Shown in pieces: positions 7,334 through 14,761 of a stretch of DNA of 32,497 nt. The number at the start of each line of letters is the position of its first letter. The first letter of the stretch is position 1. The position numbers were made by a program, and so were the translations under genes. The notes beneath the pieces were generated by a model. The model did no database searches, was not told the origin of the DNA, and was given only the letters and a program-made list of their open reading frames with translations. The DNA is from Aureimonas ureilytica (GTDB lineage Bacteria; Pseudomonadota; Alphaproteobacteria; Rhizobiales; Rhizobiaceae), in the NCBI RefSeq assembly GCF_001475935.1, contig NZ_LDQA01000031.1, positions 1 through 32,497 of the forward strand. Reading direction: 5' to 3'.

Positions 7334-10189
7334 ATGGCACGCTCTTTCCTCCCTGCCGCTCCCAACATCCGCTGGCGCCGCGAGGCCCTGCTGGCGACGG
7401 CGGCCATCGCGCTGGCGCTGGGTTGCCCCTCTCCGGTTCTGGCGGGTGCGCCCAATATGGAGGGGCGCTGGAGCGACGTGTCCGCCTGGCCGCGCATTCC
7501 CATCCATTCCGCGCTGACGCCGGACGGCAAGGTCGTGACCTTCGGCGCGACCCCGCAGAACAATCAAGGCGGGCTCGACATCGACATCTGGGACCCCAAG
7601 CTGGGCCTGGGGGACGATGCGCATGTGACCCTGCCCAACAGCATCAATGTCGATAGTTTCTGCACCGGTCAGGTCATAGAGGCCTGGAGCGGCGAGCTGC
7701 TGATGGTGGGCGGATCGAACAATGCGGACGACGACAACACCTACAAGACGTCGAGCTTTTCCTACAAGACCCGCGCGCTGACCGCCCTGCAGCGGGTCGC
7801 CTATCCCCGCTGGTACGCCACCACCACGACGCTGCCGGACGGGCGCATCATCGTGAATGGGGGCGTGAAGCCCTATTCGAACTCGGCCGACGCCAGCACG
7901 ACGGCGGAGCTGTTCACGCCCGGCCAGGGCTGGCGCGCGCTCACCGGGACCACGCAGGCCCGGCAGGGGGCGGACGACCACGAGCGCCGCTACTGGTATC
8001 CGCGTGTCTTCCCGACCGCGAACAACAAGATTTTCGTGCTGGCCGGTAAGATCATGTACCGGATCGGCTATGACGGAAACGGCTCGTTCGGCGATGTGCA
8101 ACCCTTCGACGGGCCGAACTGGGGCGGCACCGCCTCGACCGTGCTGTTCGCGCCCAACAAGATTCTCCAGTTCGGCGGCGGCATCACCTTCAACGAGGAC
8201 CAGTCGGCCCCCGCCGGCTCGCGCAATGCCAGCATCATCGACTTCTCGACCTTCCCCTACAAGGTCTCGGACACCGGCCAGATGGCCTATGGCCGCCATT
8301 GGGTGACGGGCACCGTCCTGCCGACGGGCGAGGTCCTGGCCACCGGCGGAGCGGAGGGCAACAACACGCTCCAGAACGTGGCCTATGCCGCCGAAATCTG
8401 GAATCCGCAGAGCGGCCAATGGCGCACGGGAGCCTCGATGAAGGTTCCGCGCCTGTATCATTCCACAGCGCTTCTCCTGCCGGACGGGCGCGTTCTCGTG
8501 GGCGGCGGCGGTGCGCCGGGCCCGGTCACCGGCAACAATGTGGAGGTCTATTCGCCGCCCTATCTCTTCGGCGCGGACGGCAATCTGGCCACGCGCCCGG
8601 TGATCTCGAGCGAGCCCGGTACGGTGCGGCTCGGACAGACGATCCAGGTTTCGGCCACCGGCAACCGGCCCATCGCGCGTTTCACCATGGTCAAGACCGG
8701 CGCGGTCACGCATAGTTTCAACACCGACCAGCGCTTTCTGGAGGTGCCCTTCACGAAGTCGGGCGACGGCTATGCGCTGACGCTGACCGGCAATGCGCTG
8801 GAGGCGACGCCCGGTTACTACATGCTGTTCGCTCTGGACGATCAAGGCGTCCCTTCGATCGGCAAGATGATGCGCCTGCCCTCGCCCACGGCCGACAATG
8901 GCGACACGCCGCCGCCGGCCCAGAACGGCGAGACCGGCGGCCTCGGCCCCGTCGTCGCAGACACGGGCGGCAACGCGGGCAATGCCGGCGGCACCAATGC
9001 CGGCGGCGCGGCCATTCCCGCTGACGGAAACGCGACACCGCTGATCGCGTCCCATTCCAATCTCTGCCTCTCCGTTCAGGGCGGGGGCGATACGGAAGGT
9101 GCACAGGTTCTGCAGGAAACCTGCAATGGCAGCGCGATCCAGAAATGGACGTGGAAGCAGGCCAATGGCGGCTACACCCTGGTCAACAGTCAAACCAACA
9201 AGTGCCTCGACGTCTATAATTTCAAGACCGACGACGGCGCCGCGCTGGTTCAATGGGGTTGCTGGGGGGGGGACAACCAAATCTGGAAGCCGACCCAGAC
9301 CGCCCAGGGCCTGACGCTCATGTCCAAGCAGACCGGTAAATGCGTGGATGTTGCAGGCGTCTCCATGCAGTCCGGCGCGCAGGTCTTCCAATGGACCTGC
9401 AATGGACAAGCCAACCAGGCCTGGACGACAGGCACGGCCGGCAACGGCAATACCGCCAACGGCAATACCGGCGGCGGCGCGACCTCGGGCGATGTCACGG
9501 CCAACGCGCCGACCCAGTGGACCCAGATCGGCACGCAGGGCGCCAAGATCGCCTCGGCCGCCGACGGCACGACGCTGACGGTCAACTCGGGCGACGGCAC
9601 CGTCTGGCGCTACCAGAGCGACAACAATTGGGTGGCGCTGAACGGACAGGCCATGAAGGAGGTCGCGGCGGGCGGCGCCAACCGGATCTACGGCATCGGC
9701 ACCGACAGCGCGATCTATCGCTGGACCGGCACGGCCTGGACCCGCGTTGGCGGCTGGGGCCGCACGATCTCGGCCGCGTCGGACGGCACGGTCGTCATCA
9801 CCAACGACAAGAACGAGATCTGGCGCAAGAACGCCGACGATTTCAACGACGGCTGGACGCGCGTCAACGGCACCAGCGCCAAGGTCGTCGCCATCGCCGC
9901 CAACCGCTTCTGGTCGATGGGCGCGGACGGCAAGGTCTACCGGTACGACGGCAACGGCAACTGGAACCAGGTGGGCGTCACGATCTCCGACATCGCCGCC
10001 TCGGCCGATGGCTCCATCAGCGTCGTCAACACGACAACACGAGAGATCTGGCGCAAGACAACGGACGACAACAACGGGAACTGGACCAAGGCGATGGGCA
10101 AGGGCCTCCAAGTCGCGGCCCCCAGCGCCCGCTGGCTCGTGGTGGTCGGCACCGACCGTAATCTCTACCGCTTCGCCCCGAACGGCTGA
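7334..10189 (+). CDS. Secreted galactose-oxidase-like radical copper oxidase with ricin-B lectin and tectonin-like repeats
   Basis: Predicted to oxidise alcohol or aldehyde groups of sugars or small substrates to the next oxidation level, with H2O2 as product. A signal peptide (about 1-38, ending near VLAGA) leads into a kelch-type propeller and C-terminal Ig-like domain (about 40-515). The copper-radical residues can be matched to galactose oxidase: Cys110 (FCTG) and Tyr161 (RWYATT) for the crosslink, then Tyr375-His376 (RLYHS) and His460 (VTHSF). The stacking Trp of galactose oxidase is not at the equivalent place (GGVKPY). A Gly/Asn-rich linker precedes a ricin-B lectin with three QxW motifs (QKW, QIW, QAW; about 570-700). 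A second linker leads to five or six tectonin-like repeats (about 730-952). I chose ATG 7334 because GGTGG lies five bases upstream; ATG 7322 is the alternative. Probably co-transcribed with the copper chaperone. Confidence 0.9.
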   Translation: MARSFLPAAPNIRWRREALLATAAIALALGCPSPVLAGAPNMEGRWSDVSAWPRIPIHSALTPDGKVVTFGATPQNNQGGLDIDIWDPKLGLGDDAHVTLPNSINVDSFCTGQVIEAWSGELLMVGGSNNADDDNTYKTSSFSYKTRALTALQRVAYPRWYATTTTLPDGRIIVNGGVKPYSNSADASTTAELFTPGQGWRALTGTTQARQGADDHERRYWYPRVFPTANNKIFVLAGKIMYRIGYDGNGSFGDVQPFDGPNWGGTASTVLFAPNKILQFGGGITFNEDQSAPAGSRNASIIDFSTFPYKVSDTGQMAYGRHWVTGTVLPTGEVLATGGAEGNNTLQNVAYAAEIWNPQSGQWRTGASMKVPRLYHSTALLLPDGRVLVGGGGAPGPVTGNNVEVYSPPYLFGADGNLATRPVISSEPGTVRLGQTIQVSATGNRPIARFTMVKTGAVTHSFNTDQRFLEVPFTKSGDGYALTLTGNALEATPGYYMLFALDDQGVPSIGKMMRLPSPTADNGDTPPPAQNGETGGLGPVVADTGGNAGNAGGTNAGGAAIPADGNATPLIASHSNLCLSVQGGGDTEGAQVLQETCNGSAIQKWTWKQANGGYTLVNSQTNKCLDVYNFKTDDGAALVQWGCWGGDNQIWKPTQTAQGLTLMSKQTGKCVDVAGVSMQSGAQVFQWTCNGQANQAWTTGTAGNGNTANGNTGGGATSGDVTANAPTQWTQIGTQGAKIASAADGTTLTVNSGDGTVWRYQSDNNWVALNGQAMKEVAAGGANRIYGIGTDSAIYRWTGTAWTRVGGWGRTISAASDGTVVITNDKNEIWRKNADDFNDGWTRVNGTSAKVVAIAANRFWSMGADGKVYRYDGNGNWNQVGVTISDIAASADGSISVVNTTTREIWRKTTDDNNGNWTKAMGKGLQVAAPSARWLVVVGTDRNLYRFAPNG

Positions 10190-10208
10190 GCGAGCCATCC
10201 TCGACACA

Positions 10209-10242
10209 GCGCCGGCCCGACCGAAATGGTCGCGGCCGGCGC
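10209..10242 (+). terminator. Terminator hairpin after the copper oxidase gene
   Basis: GCGCCGGCC at 10209-10217 pairs with GGCCGGCGC at 10234-10242, and an inner GACC/GGTC extends the stem around a 5-nt loop. It starts 19 bp after the stop codon. There is no long T-run, only ATCGATTT. Confidence 0.7.
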
Positions 10243-10821
10243 ATCGATTTATGGGTGTACCCAAAGTCTGCAGCACGCCCCTTGATAGGCTTCGCGGCTA
10301 GAACCGCCCTTCCCTGGGAAGTCGCAGGAACCGGGGACGGACCTGTTCGGGTCGACCGACCTGGGCTTGTTCCCGTCGAGCATTGTTGCCGGCAGACACA
10401 ATCCCTCGCCCGCCCTCCGCCCGATGGGTCCGTCCCCGGTTCTCAAACCTCGCAAAGGATGAAGGAGGGACAGCGGCCTTCGCATCCCATCGGATTGTTC
10501 GAACCTCCCGTGGCCATGGGCGTTCAGGGCGCGGCCTTGGGGAAGATGCGCGTCGACGGCGCGACGCATGAGGCCACCATCGGACTGAACGGATGCGATC
10601 TCCGACGCGGCCCCTCCCCGCTCGATCCGATGGGGCGCCATGCACTCTCGCTCGAAACCTGGTTCGACCCCGACCACCTCGCCGGCAAGACGCACAGGCT
10701 CGCCGTGCTCAGGTCCGGCGGCGCATTGGCTGCGGTTCGTCGATCCGCTTCGTGATCCATCCCGGCGGATCTTCCCCGGCTTCGTCGGCGTTTGCCGTCC
10801 CGCCTCGGTGTCAAGCTCCGC
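10243..10821. other. Non-coding stretch with a large inverted repeat; no credible gene
   Basis: Open frames exist here on both strands (about 166 and 148 codons), but their translations are low-quality, mutually overlapping and lack family features or ribosome-binding sites. The notable content is an inverted repeat: GAACCGGGGACGGACC at 10328-10343 and its exact complement at 10427-10442. The 83-nt interior holds a smaller ATTGT...ACAAT stem around TGCCGGCA. CTTCCC-T-GGGAAG at 10309-10321 lies just before it. This could be a structured RNA, a transposon-like remnant or a paired regulatory site. Confidence 0.5.
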
Positions 10822-11577
10822 CTAGCGGGTGGCTGCGGCCTGAAGACTGTTCTGCCGGAAGGCGGCGAGGAGATCGTCCATCGGCCGGCCCTGGTGCATG
10901 CGATCGAGCGGCAGATGCGCGCCCTCGAACCAGCCGGCATCGGCCTCCGGGTGCGGACCGCTCAGAACCACGATTCCCCGGCCGAACCCGTAGCGCGCGG
11001 CGGCGATGTCGCCGTTCTCGTAGGTCGCGATGGTGCGGAACTCGGGGTCGTCGTCGGAGCGAAGGAGATAAGCGCCGTCCTGAAAGAACATCGTGTTGGC
11101 GTGGCCCGCCCAGGTGAGGTCGATCGCGGCATCCTCGATCGTCTGGATCGGGAAACCCGGCCGGCCGACTTCGCTGTCCATTTCATGCGGCACGAGGCCG
11201 AGATGCGAACCGCCCGCGAGATAGGCGCCCATGCAAAGGCCGAGATAACCACCGCCCCCTGCCACGAAATCGCGGATCGCGTTCACGCGCTCGTCGCCGA
11301 AGCTGTGAAAGGACGCGTCCATGTCCTGCCCGCCGCCCGGCTGCACATAGAGATCGTAGCGCGCCAGCGTCTCGGCCGAGATGTCGATGGCCTCGTCGGG
11401 GCCGACAAGATCGACACGGTAGCGCGCGTCGCTGCCCTCGATGGCGCGCTGGGCCGCTTCCGAGCAGCCCTCGCAGCCGGCCGGCCCGCGATAGACGGCG
11501 ACATGCACGAACCCGTCGGAGCCCGTCGATGTCGGCCCCAGCGCCGAAAGGGTCGCCAGACCCAGTGAAGCCGCCAT
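10822..11577 (-). CDS. BPL_N / class I glutamine-amidotransferase-like protein, probably exported
   Basis: A flavodoxin-like fold of the BPL_N group (named for the N-terminal domain of eukaryotic biotin-protein ligase), related to class I glutamine amidotransferases. Visible features are YDLYVQPGGG, the nucleophile-elbow region GYLGLCMGAYLAGG with Cys115, and the late GIVVLSGPHPE motif with a His in the place expected for the catalytic partner. I chose the ATG at 11577: GGGGAG sits seven bases upstream, and a hydrophobic start (MAASLGLATLSALG) follows, consistent with a short signal sequence. The frame extends further upstream to 11736 but without supporting features. About 251 residues. Substrate is unknown, and nothing nearby on the same strand defines a pathway. 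Confidence 0.8.
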   Translation of the reverse strand: MAASLGLATLSALGPTSTGSDGFVHVAVYRGPAGCEGCSEAAQRAIEGSDARYRVDLVGPDEAIDISAETLARYDLYVQPGGGQDMDASFHSFGDERVNAIRDFVAGGGGYLGLCMGAYLAGGSHLGLVPHEMDSEVGRPGFPIQTIEDAAIDLTWAGHANTMFFQDGAYLLRSDDDPEFRTIATYENGDIAAARYGFGRGIVVLSGPHPEADAGWFEGAHLPLDRMHQGRPMDDLLAAFRQNSLQAAATR

Positions 11578-11994
11578 GATCAGACTCCCCAATGTCAAAC
11601 TCTCGTCCTCCGGCGCGAAGCGAACCACTCGGGTTCCCTCCCCGCAAGCACCAGTGCCCACCGCGCGTTCCCGGCCGCGTCGGTTTGGCTCAGGGCCTTG
11701 CGCCGGAAACCCGCCACGGTTCGGCCCCGTTCGCACCGATTAGCAGCCCATTGCGTCGAGATGGTGGGCGTGGGCGGCCGGATGGGCGCGCTGCCGGTGG
11801 CCGTCTTCCGGACGTTCGAAAGCCATCGCCGGCCGTCGGCTCGATCATTCTCGTGAACGGCCAAGGCTCGTCCTGTCCCGTTGCGTGACGACGGGATGGC
11901 CTTCGCCGTTGCGTCTTTCGATGGACGGAGGGCGGGACCTTCTGCGTAGAATGAGCGCGCGTCCAAACCACTCATCCGCCGGAGTCATCCGATC
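11578..11994. other. Divergent intergenic region, no gene seen
   Basis: This region separates the BPL_N-like gene (minus) from the DapA-like gene (plus) and should hold both promoters. TAGAAT at 11947-11952 could serve as a -10 for the plus-strand gene, but no matching -35 is evident. Small open frames here overlap on both strands and show no family resemblance. Confidence 0.4.
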
Positions 11995-12897
11995 ATGCCG
12001 AGCCAGCCGTCGCAGCCCTTCCGTGGCTTGTCCGCGTTTCCGATCACGCCGGCCGACGCACAGGGGCGTGTCGACGATGCCCTGCTCGGCAGACTCCTCG
12101 AACACCTCTGCGACGCGGAGGTCGCCTCGATCGGCCTGCTCGGCTCGACCGGCATCTATGCCTTCCTGTCGCTGGACGAGCGGCGTCGAGCGGTCGAAGC
12201 CGCCGTCGAGGCCGTGGGTGGGCGCGTCCCGCTTCTTGTCGGCATCGGCGCGCTGCGCACCGATCATGCGATCGAACTGGCGCGTCACGCAGAAACGGCC
12301 GGCGCCAGCGCCCTTCTCCTGGCGCCGATGTCCTACACGCCGTTGACCGAGGACGAGGTGTTCGAACATTACCGTTCGGTCGCCGGTTCTTCCGGGCTGC
12401 CGCTCTGCGTCTACAACAATCCCGGCACGACCCATTTCACCTTCAGCAGCGAGCTTCTGGCGAGATTGGCGCAGCTGCCGACCATTCAGGCGGTCAAGAT
12501 GCCGTTGCCGGCCGGCGAAACCCTGGAAGATGCAATCCCTCTCCTGCGGGAGCGAACGGGACTTGCCATCGGCTATAGCGGGGATTGGGGCATGGCGGAT
12601 GCGATGCTGGCGGGGGCCGATGCCTTTTACAGCGTTCTGGCCGGCCTGCTTCCCCGGCCGGTGATTGCGCTGGTCGAGGCCGCCAAGCGCGGCGACGAAG
12701 AGACCACACGGCAGCTCGACCATGCCTTCCTGCCTCTGTGGGACTGTTTCAAGACCTATGGCAGCTTGCGGGTGATGTATGTGCTCCTGAGCCGGCTGGG
12801 CCTTGGCCGGTTCGAACCGCCCCGCCCCATCCTGCCGCTCGGAACGGAAGCGCGAGCCCGCGTCCTTGCCGCACTCGACCCCGTCCTGAATCGGTAA
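11995..12897 (+). CDS. DapA-family (dihydrodipicolinate synthase/N-acetylneuraminate lyase-like) aldolase
   Basis: A TIM-barrel class I aldolase that uses a Lys Schiff base with pyruvate-type substrates. The family motifs are visible: GLLGSTG near residue 45, the YNNPGTT motif with Tyr140 (proton relay), and the Schiff-base Lys168 in AVKMP. At 300 residues it has normal length. GGAG lies about ten bases before the ATG. The flanks (no lysine biosynthesis genes) argue against it being the housekeeping dapA; a catabolic or 2-keto-acid aldolase of unknown substrate is more likely. The importer operon starts 97 bp downstream on the same strand but appears to have its own promoter. Confidence 0.88.
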   Translation: MPSQPSQPFRGLSAFPITPADAQGRVDDALLGRLLEHLCDAEVASIGLLGSTGIYAFLSLDERRRAVEAAVEAVGGRVPLLVGIGALRTDHAIELARHAETAGASALLLAPMSYTPLTEDEVFEHYRSVAGSSGLPLCVYNNPGTTHFTFSSELLARLAQLPTIQAVKMPLPAGETLEDAIPLLRERTGLAIGYSGDWGMADAMLAGADAFYSVLAGLLPRPVIALVEAAKRGDEETTRQLDHAFLPLWDCFKTYGSLRVMYVLLSRLGLGRFEPPRPILPLGTEARARVLAALDPVLNR

Positions 12898-12970
12898 GGC
12901 GGGGCGACGCTCGAACGTCCGGTTGGATGGGCGTCGGCCGACCCGACCCGTTCCTATCAGCATGAAGGAT

Positions 12971-12990
12971 TTGTAATGTTATAACGATCG
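12971..12990 (+). promoter_or_regulatory. GTTATAAC palindrome: possible Zur-type operator overlapping a promoter
   Basis: The stretch TTGTAATGTTATAACGATCG contains a perfect 8-bp palindrome GTTATAAC at 12978-12985. Alphaproteobacterial Zur boxes are centred on TGTTATAACA-like dyads. The left flank (AATGTTATAAC) fits this well, but the right flank (GATCG) does not extend the dyad. TATAAC within it could also be a -10 hexamer. It lies 9 bases before the first possible start of the ABC operon, so the operon could be zinc-responsive; this is a weak single-site inference. Confidence 0.35.
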
Positions 12991-12994
12991 CGCT

Positions 12995-13825
12995 ATGGAC
13001 CGCCCTCAGGAAACGAGTGCGGTGCGGTGGGCCATGCTGGAGATCGAAAGCTTGCGCGTTGCCATGGGCGGGCGCGTTCTTCTGGATGGGATCGGCTTTT
13101 CGCTTCGCGCGGGCGAGCGGGTATGCCTGCTTGGTGCCTCGGGCTCCGGCAAGTCGCTGACGGCGGCGGCCATCACCGGCATTCTGCCGGCCGGCTTCCA
13201 CAGCGAGGGCTCGGTGCGCGTGGCCGGGCACGAGGTTCTGCGCCAGCGCGCGCCTCAAAGACCCAAGGATGCACGCGTCGCCCTGGTCTCGCAGGACACG
13301 CAATCGGCGCTCAATCCGCTGGTGTCGATCGGCGCGCAGCTGGTGGAGCCGCTGCGCCGGCACGGCGGGCTCGGGCGCGAGGCGGCCAGGGACGCGGCGC
13401 TGGCGCTGTTGCGCTCGGTCGATCTGCCGGCCACCCCCGCCTTTCTCGAAACCAGCCCCGCGGATCTGTCGGGCGGCCAGCGCCAGCGCGTGTGCATCGC
13501 CTTGGCGCTCGCCTGCCGCACGGGCCTGATCGTCGCCGACGAACCCACCACCGCGCTGGATCTCGTCACGCAAGCCAAGGTTCTGCGCCTGCTCGGCGAG
13601 CGCACCGGCGACCAGGGGCCGGCGCTGCTGCTCGTAACGCACGATCTGTCGGCCGCGCGCATGGCCTGCGAGCGCGTTCTGGTTCTGGCCGAAGGGCGCA
13701 TCGTGGAGGACCGGCCGATGGACGACCTCTTCGCGACCCCGCGCCACGATTTCACGCGCGAGCTGGTCGCCTGCGCGCTGGCCGAGGCCCGTCCCTTCGC
13801 CCCGGCCGAACTCGAGGCGGCGTAA
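12995..13825 (+). CDS. ABC importer ATPase, DppD/NikD type
   Basis: First ATPase of a peptide/nickel-type (SBP_bac_5) importer; it powers uptake at the inner membrane. The Walker A GASGSGKS (47-54), signature LSGGQRQR (158-165), Walker B ending in ADEP (catalytic Glu183) and switch THD are all intact. The start is uncertain. ATG 12995 lies immediately after a palindromic operator/-10 and has no ribosome-binding site. GTG 13022 (AGGA ten bases upstream) or ATG 13034 (giving the family-typical MLEIESLRV) would leave room for a leader. The next ATPase gene begins six bases after its stop, so the two are co-transcribed. Confidence 0.9.
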   Translation: MDRPQETSAVRWAMLEIESLRVAMGGRVLLDGIGFSLRAGERVCLLGASGSGKSLTAAAITGILPAGFHSEGSVRVAGHEVLRQRAPQRPKDARVALVSQDTQSALNPLVSIGAQLVEPLRRHGGLGREAARDAALALLRSVDLPATPAFLETSPADLSGGQRQRVCIALALACRTGLIVADEPTTALDLVTQAKVLRLLGERTGDQGPALLLVTHDLSAARMACERVLVLAEGRIVEDRPMDDLFATPRHDFTRELVACALAEARPFAPAELEAA

Positions 13826-13831
13826 CGCCCG

Positions 13832-14674
13832 ATGGCACAGCCTCCGCTCAACCCGGACGGATCGCTCCTCAGCGCGCGCGCCCTGGCGCTGAGCTATGGC
13901 GCGCCGGTCGGCTTGTGGCGTCGGGCCGAACGGCAGCGCGTCCTGTCCGACGTGAATCTTTCCATCGCGCCGGGCGAGCGCGTGGCGCTGGTCGGGCGCT
14001 CCGGTTCGGGCAAGACGAGCCTGCTCCGTGCGCTTCTGGCGATCGAGGCGCTGGATGATGGCGAGATCGAATGCCAGTCGCGCCGGGTTTACCCCGGCAG
14101 CACGGCGGCGCTGCGCTGGTACAGGCGCGCGGTGCAATATATCCCGCAGGACCCCGCCGCCTCGCTCGACCCGCGCATGAGCGTTCTTCGGCAGGTCTGC
14201 GAGCCGCTCCTGCGCCTGTGCGACGAGCGCGCTCCGGCAGCGCGCGCATGTGAGGCTCTTGCGCTTGTGGGGCTCGGGCTGGAGTTTCACGATCGACGGC
14301 GCGGCGAATTGTCGGGTGGGCAGGCGCAGCGTGTGACGATCGCGCGCGCCATCGCGCCCCGGCCGCAGCTCGTGATCGCCGACGAGCCGATGAGCGGGCT
14401 CGACCTGCCGATCCGCCGACAGGTGGGCGAAGTGCTGCGCCATCTCTCCGAAGCGGAGGGCACCGCGCTGCTTCTCGTCTCGCACGATCTCGCCGCTGTC
14501 GCCCTTCTCTGCTCGCGCATCCTGGTGATGAGCGAGGGGCGCATCGTGGAGGACCGGCCGACGCGCGAGCTGATCGCCGCGCCCCGCCACCCCGCGACGC
14601 GAGCCCTGGTGGAGGCGGCGCGGGCGACGCAGCCCGGCCCCTCCCCCGCGCCCTGGTGCTGCGAGCGGCTGTAA
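13832..14674 (+). CDS. ABC importer ATPase, DppF/NikE type
   Basis: Second ATPase of the same importer, expected to form a heterodimer with the preceding one. Walker A GRSGSGKT (55-62), signature LSGGQAQR (160-167), a Walker B ending in IADEP and the switch SHD are present. The characteristic DppF-like start, with a long A-loop region around 'GLWRRAERQRVLSDV', supports the F/E-type assignment. Length (280 residues) is typical. It lacks most of the C-terminal oligopeptide-binding extension found in OppF/DppF, ending in a Pro-rich tail. Confidence 0.9.
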   Translation: MAQPPLNPDGSLLSARALALSYGAPVGLWRRAERQRVLSDVNLSIAPGERVALVGRSGSGKTSLLRALLAIEALDDGEIECQSRRVYPGSTAALRWYRRAVQYIPQDPAASLDPRMSVLRQVCEPLLRLCDERAPAARACEALALVGLGLEFHDRRRGELSGGQAQRVTIARAIAPRPQLVIADEPMSGLDLPIRRQVGEVLRHLSEAEGTALLLVSHDLAAVALLCSRILVMSEGRIVEDRPTRELIAAPRHPATRALVEAARATQPGPSPAPWCCERL

Positions 14675-14761
14675 GGCCGCCGACCAGCGCTTCTCCGTTT
14701 TCCAACCGTGATCCCTTCCCCTCCCCGGCCGCGCGCCGCTTGACCGTCAAGGACGCCTTCC

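Noticed and set aside
7211-10276. A 1021-codon minus-strand open frame opposite the copper oxidase
   Set aside because: The sense-strand protein has catalytic motifs and a signal peptide. The antisense frame is compositionally biased and lacks any recognisable domain or ribosome-binding site.
10255-10755. A 166-codon plus-strand open frame with an overlapping 148-codon minus-strand frame
   Set aside because: Both frames cross the large inverted repeat, show no family features and have no ribosome-binding site, so the stretch is treated as non-coding.
11592-11888. A 98-codon plus-strand open frame upstream of the DapA-like gene
   Set aside because: No ribosome-binding site or family resemblance, and it overlaps an equally poor minus-strand frame.
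12749-14590. A 613-codon minus-strand open frame over the ABC ATPase genes
   Set aside because: Antisense shadow; both ATPases carry complete nucleotide-binding motifs on the plus strand.
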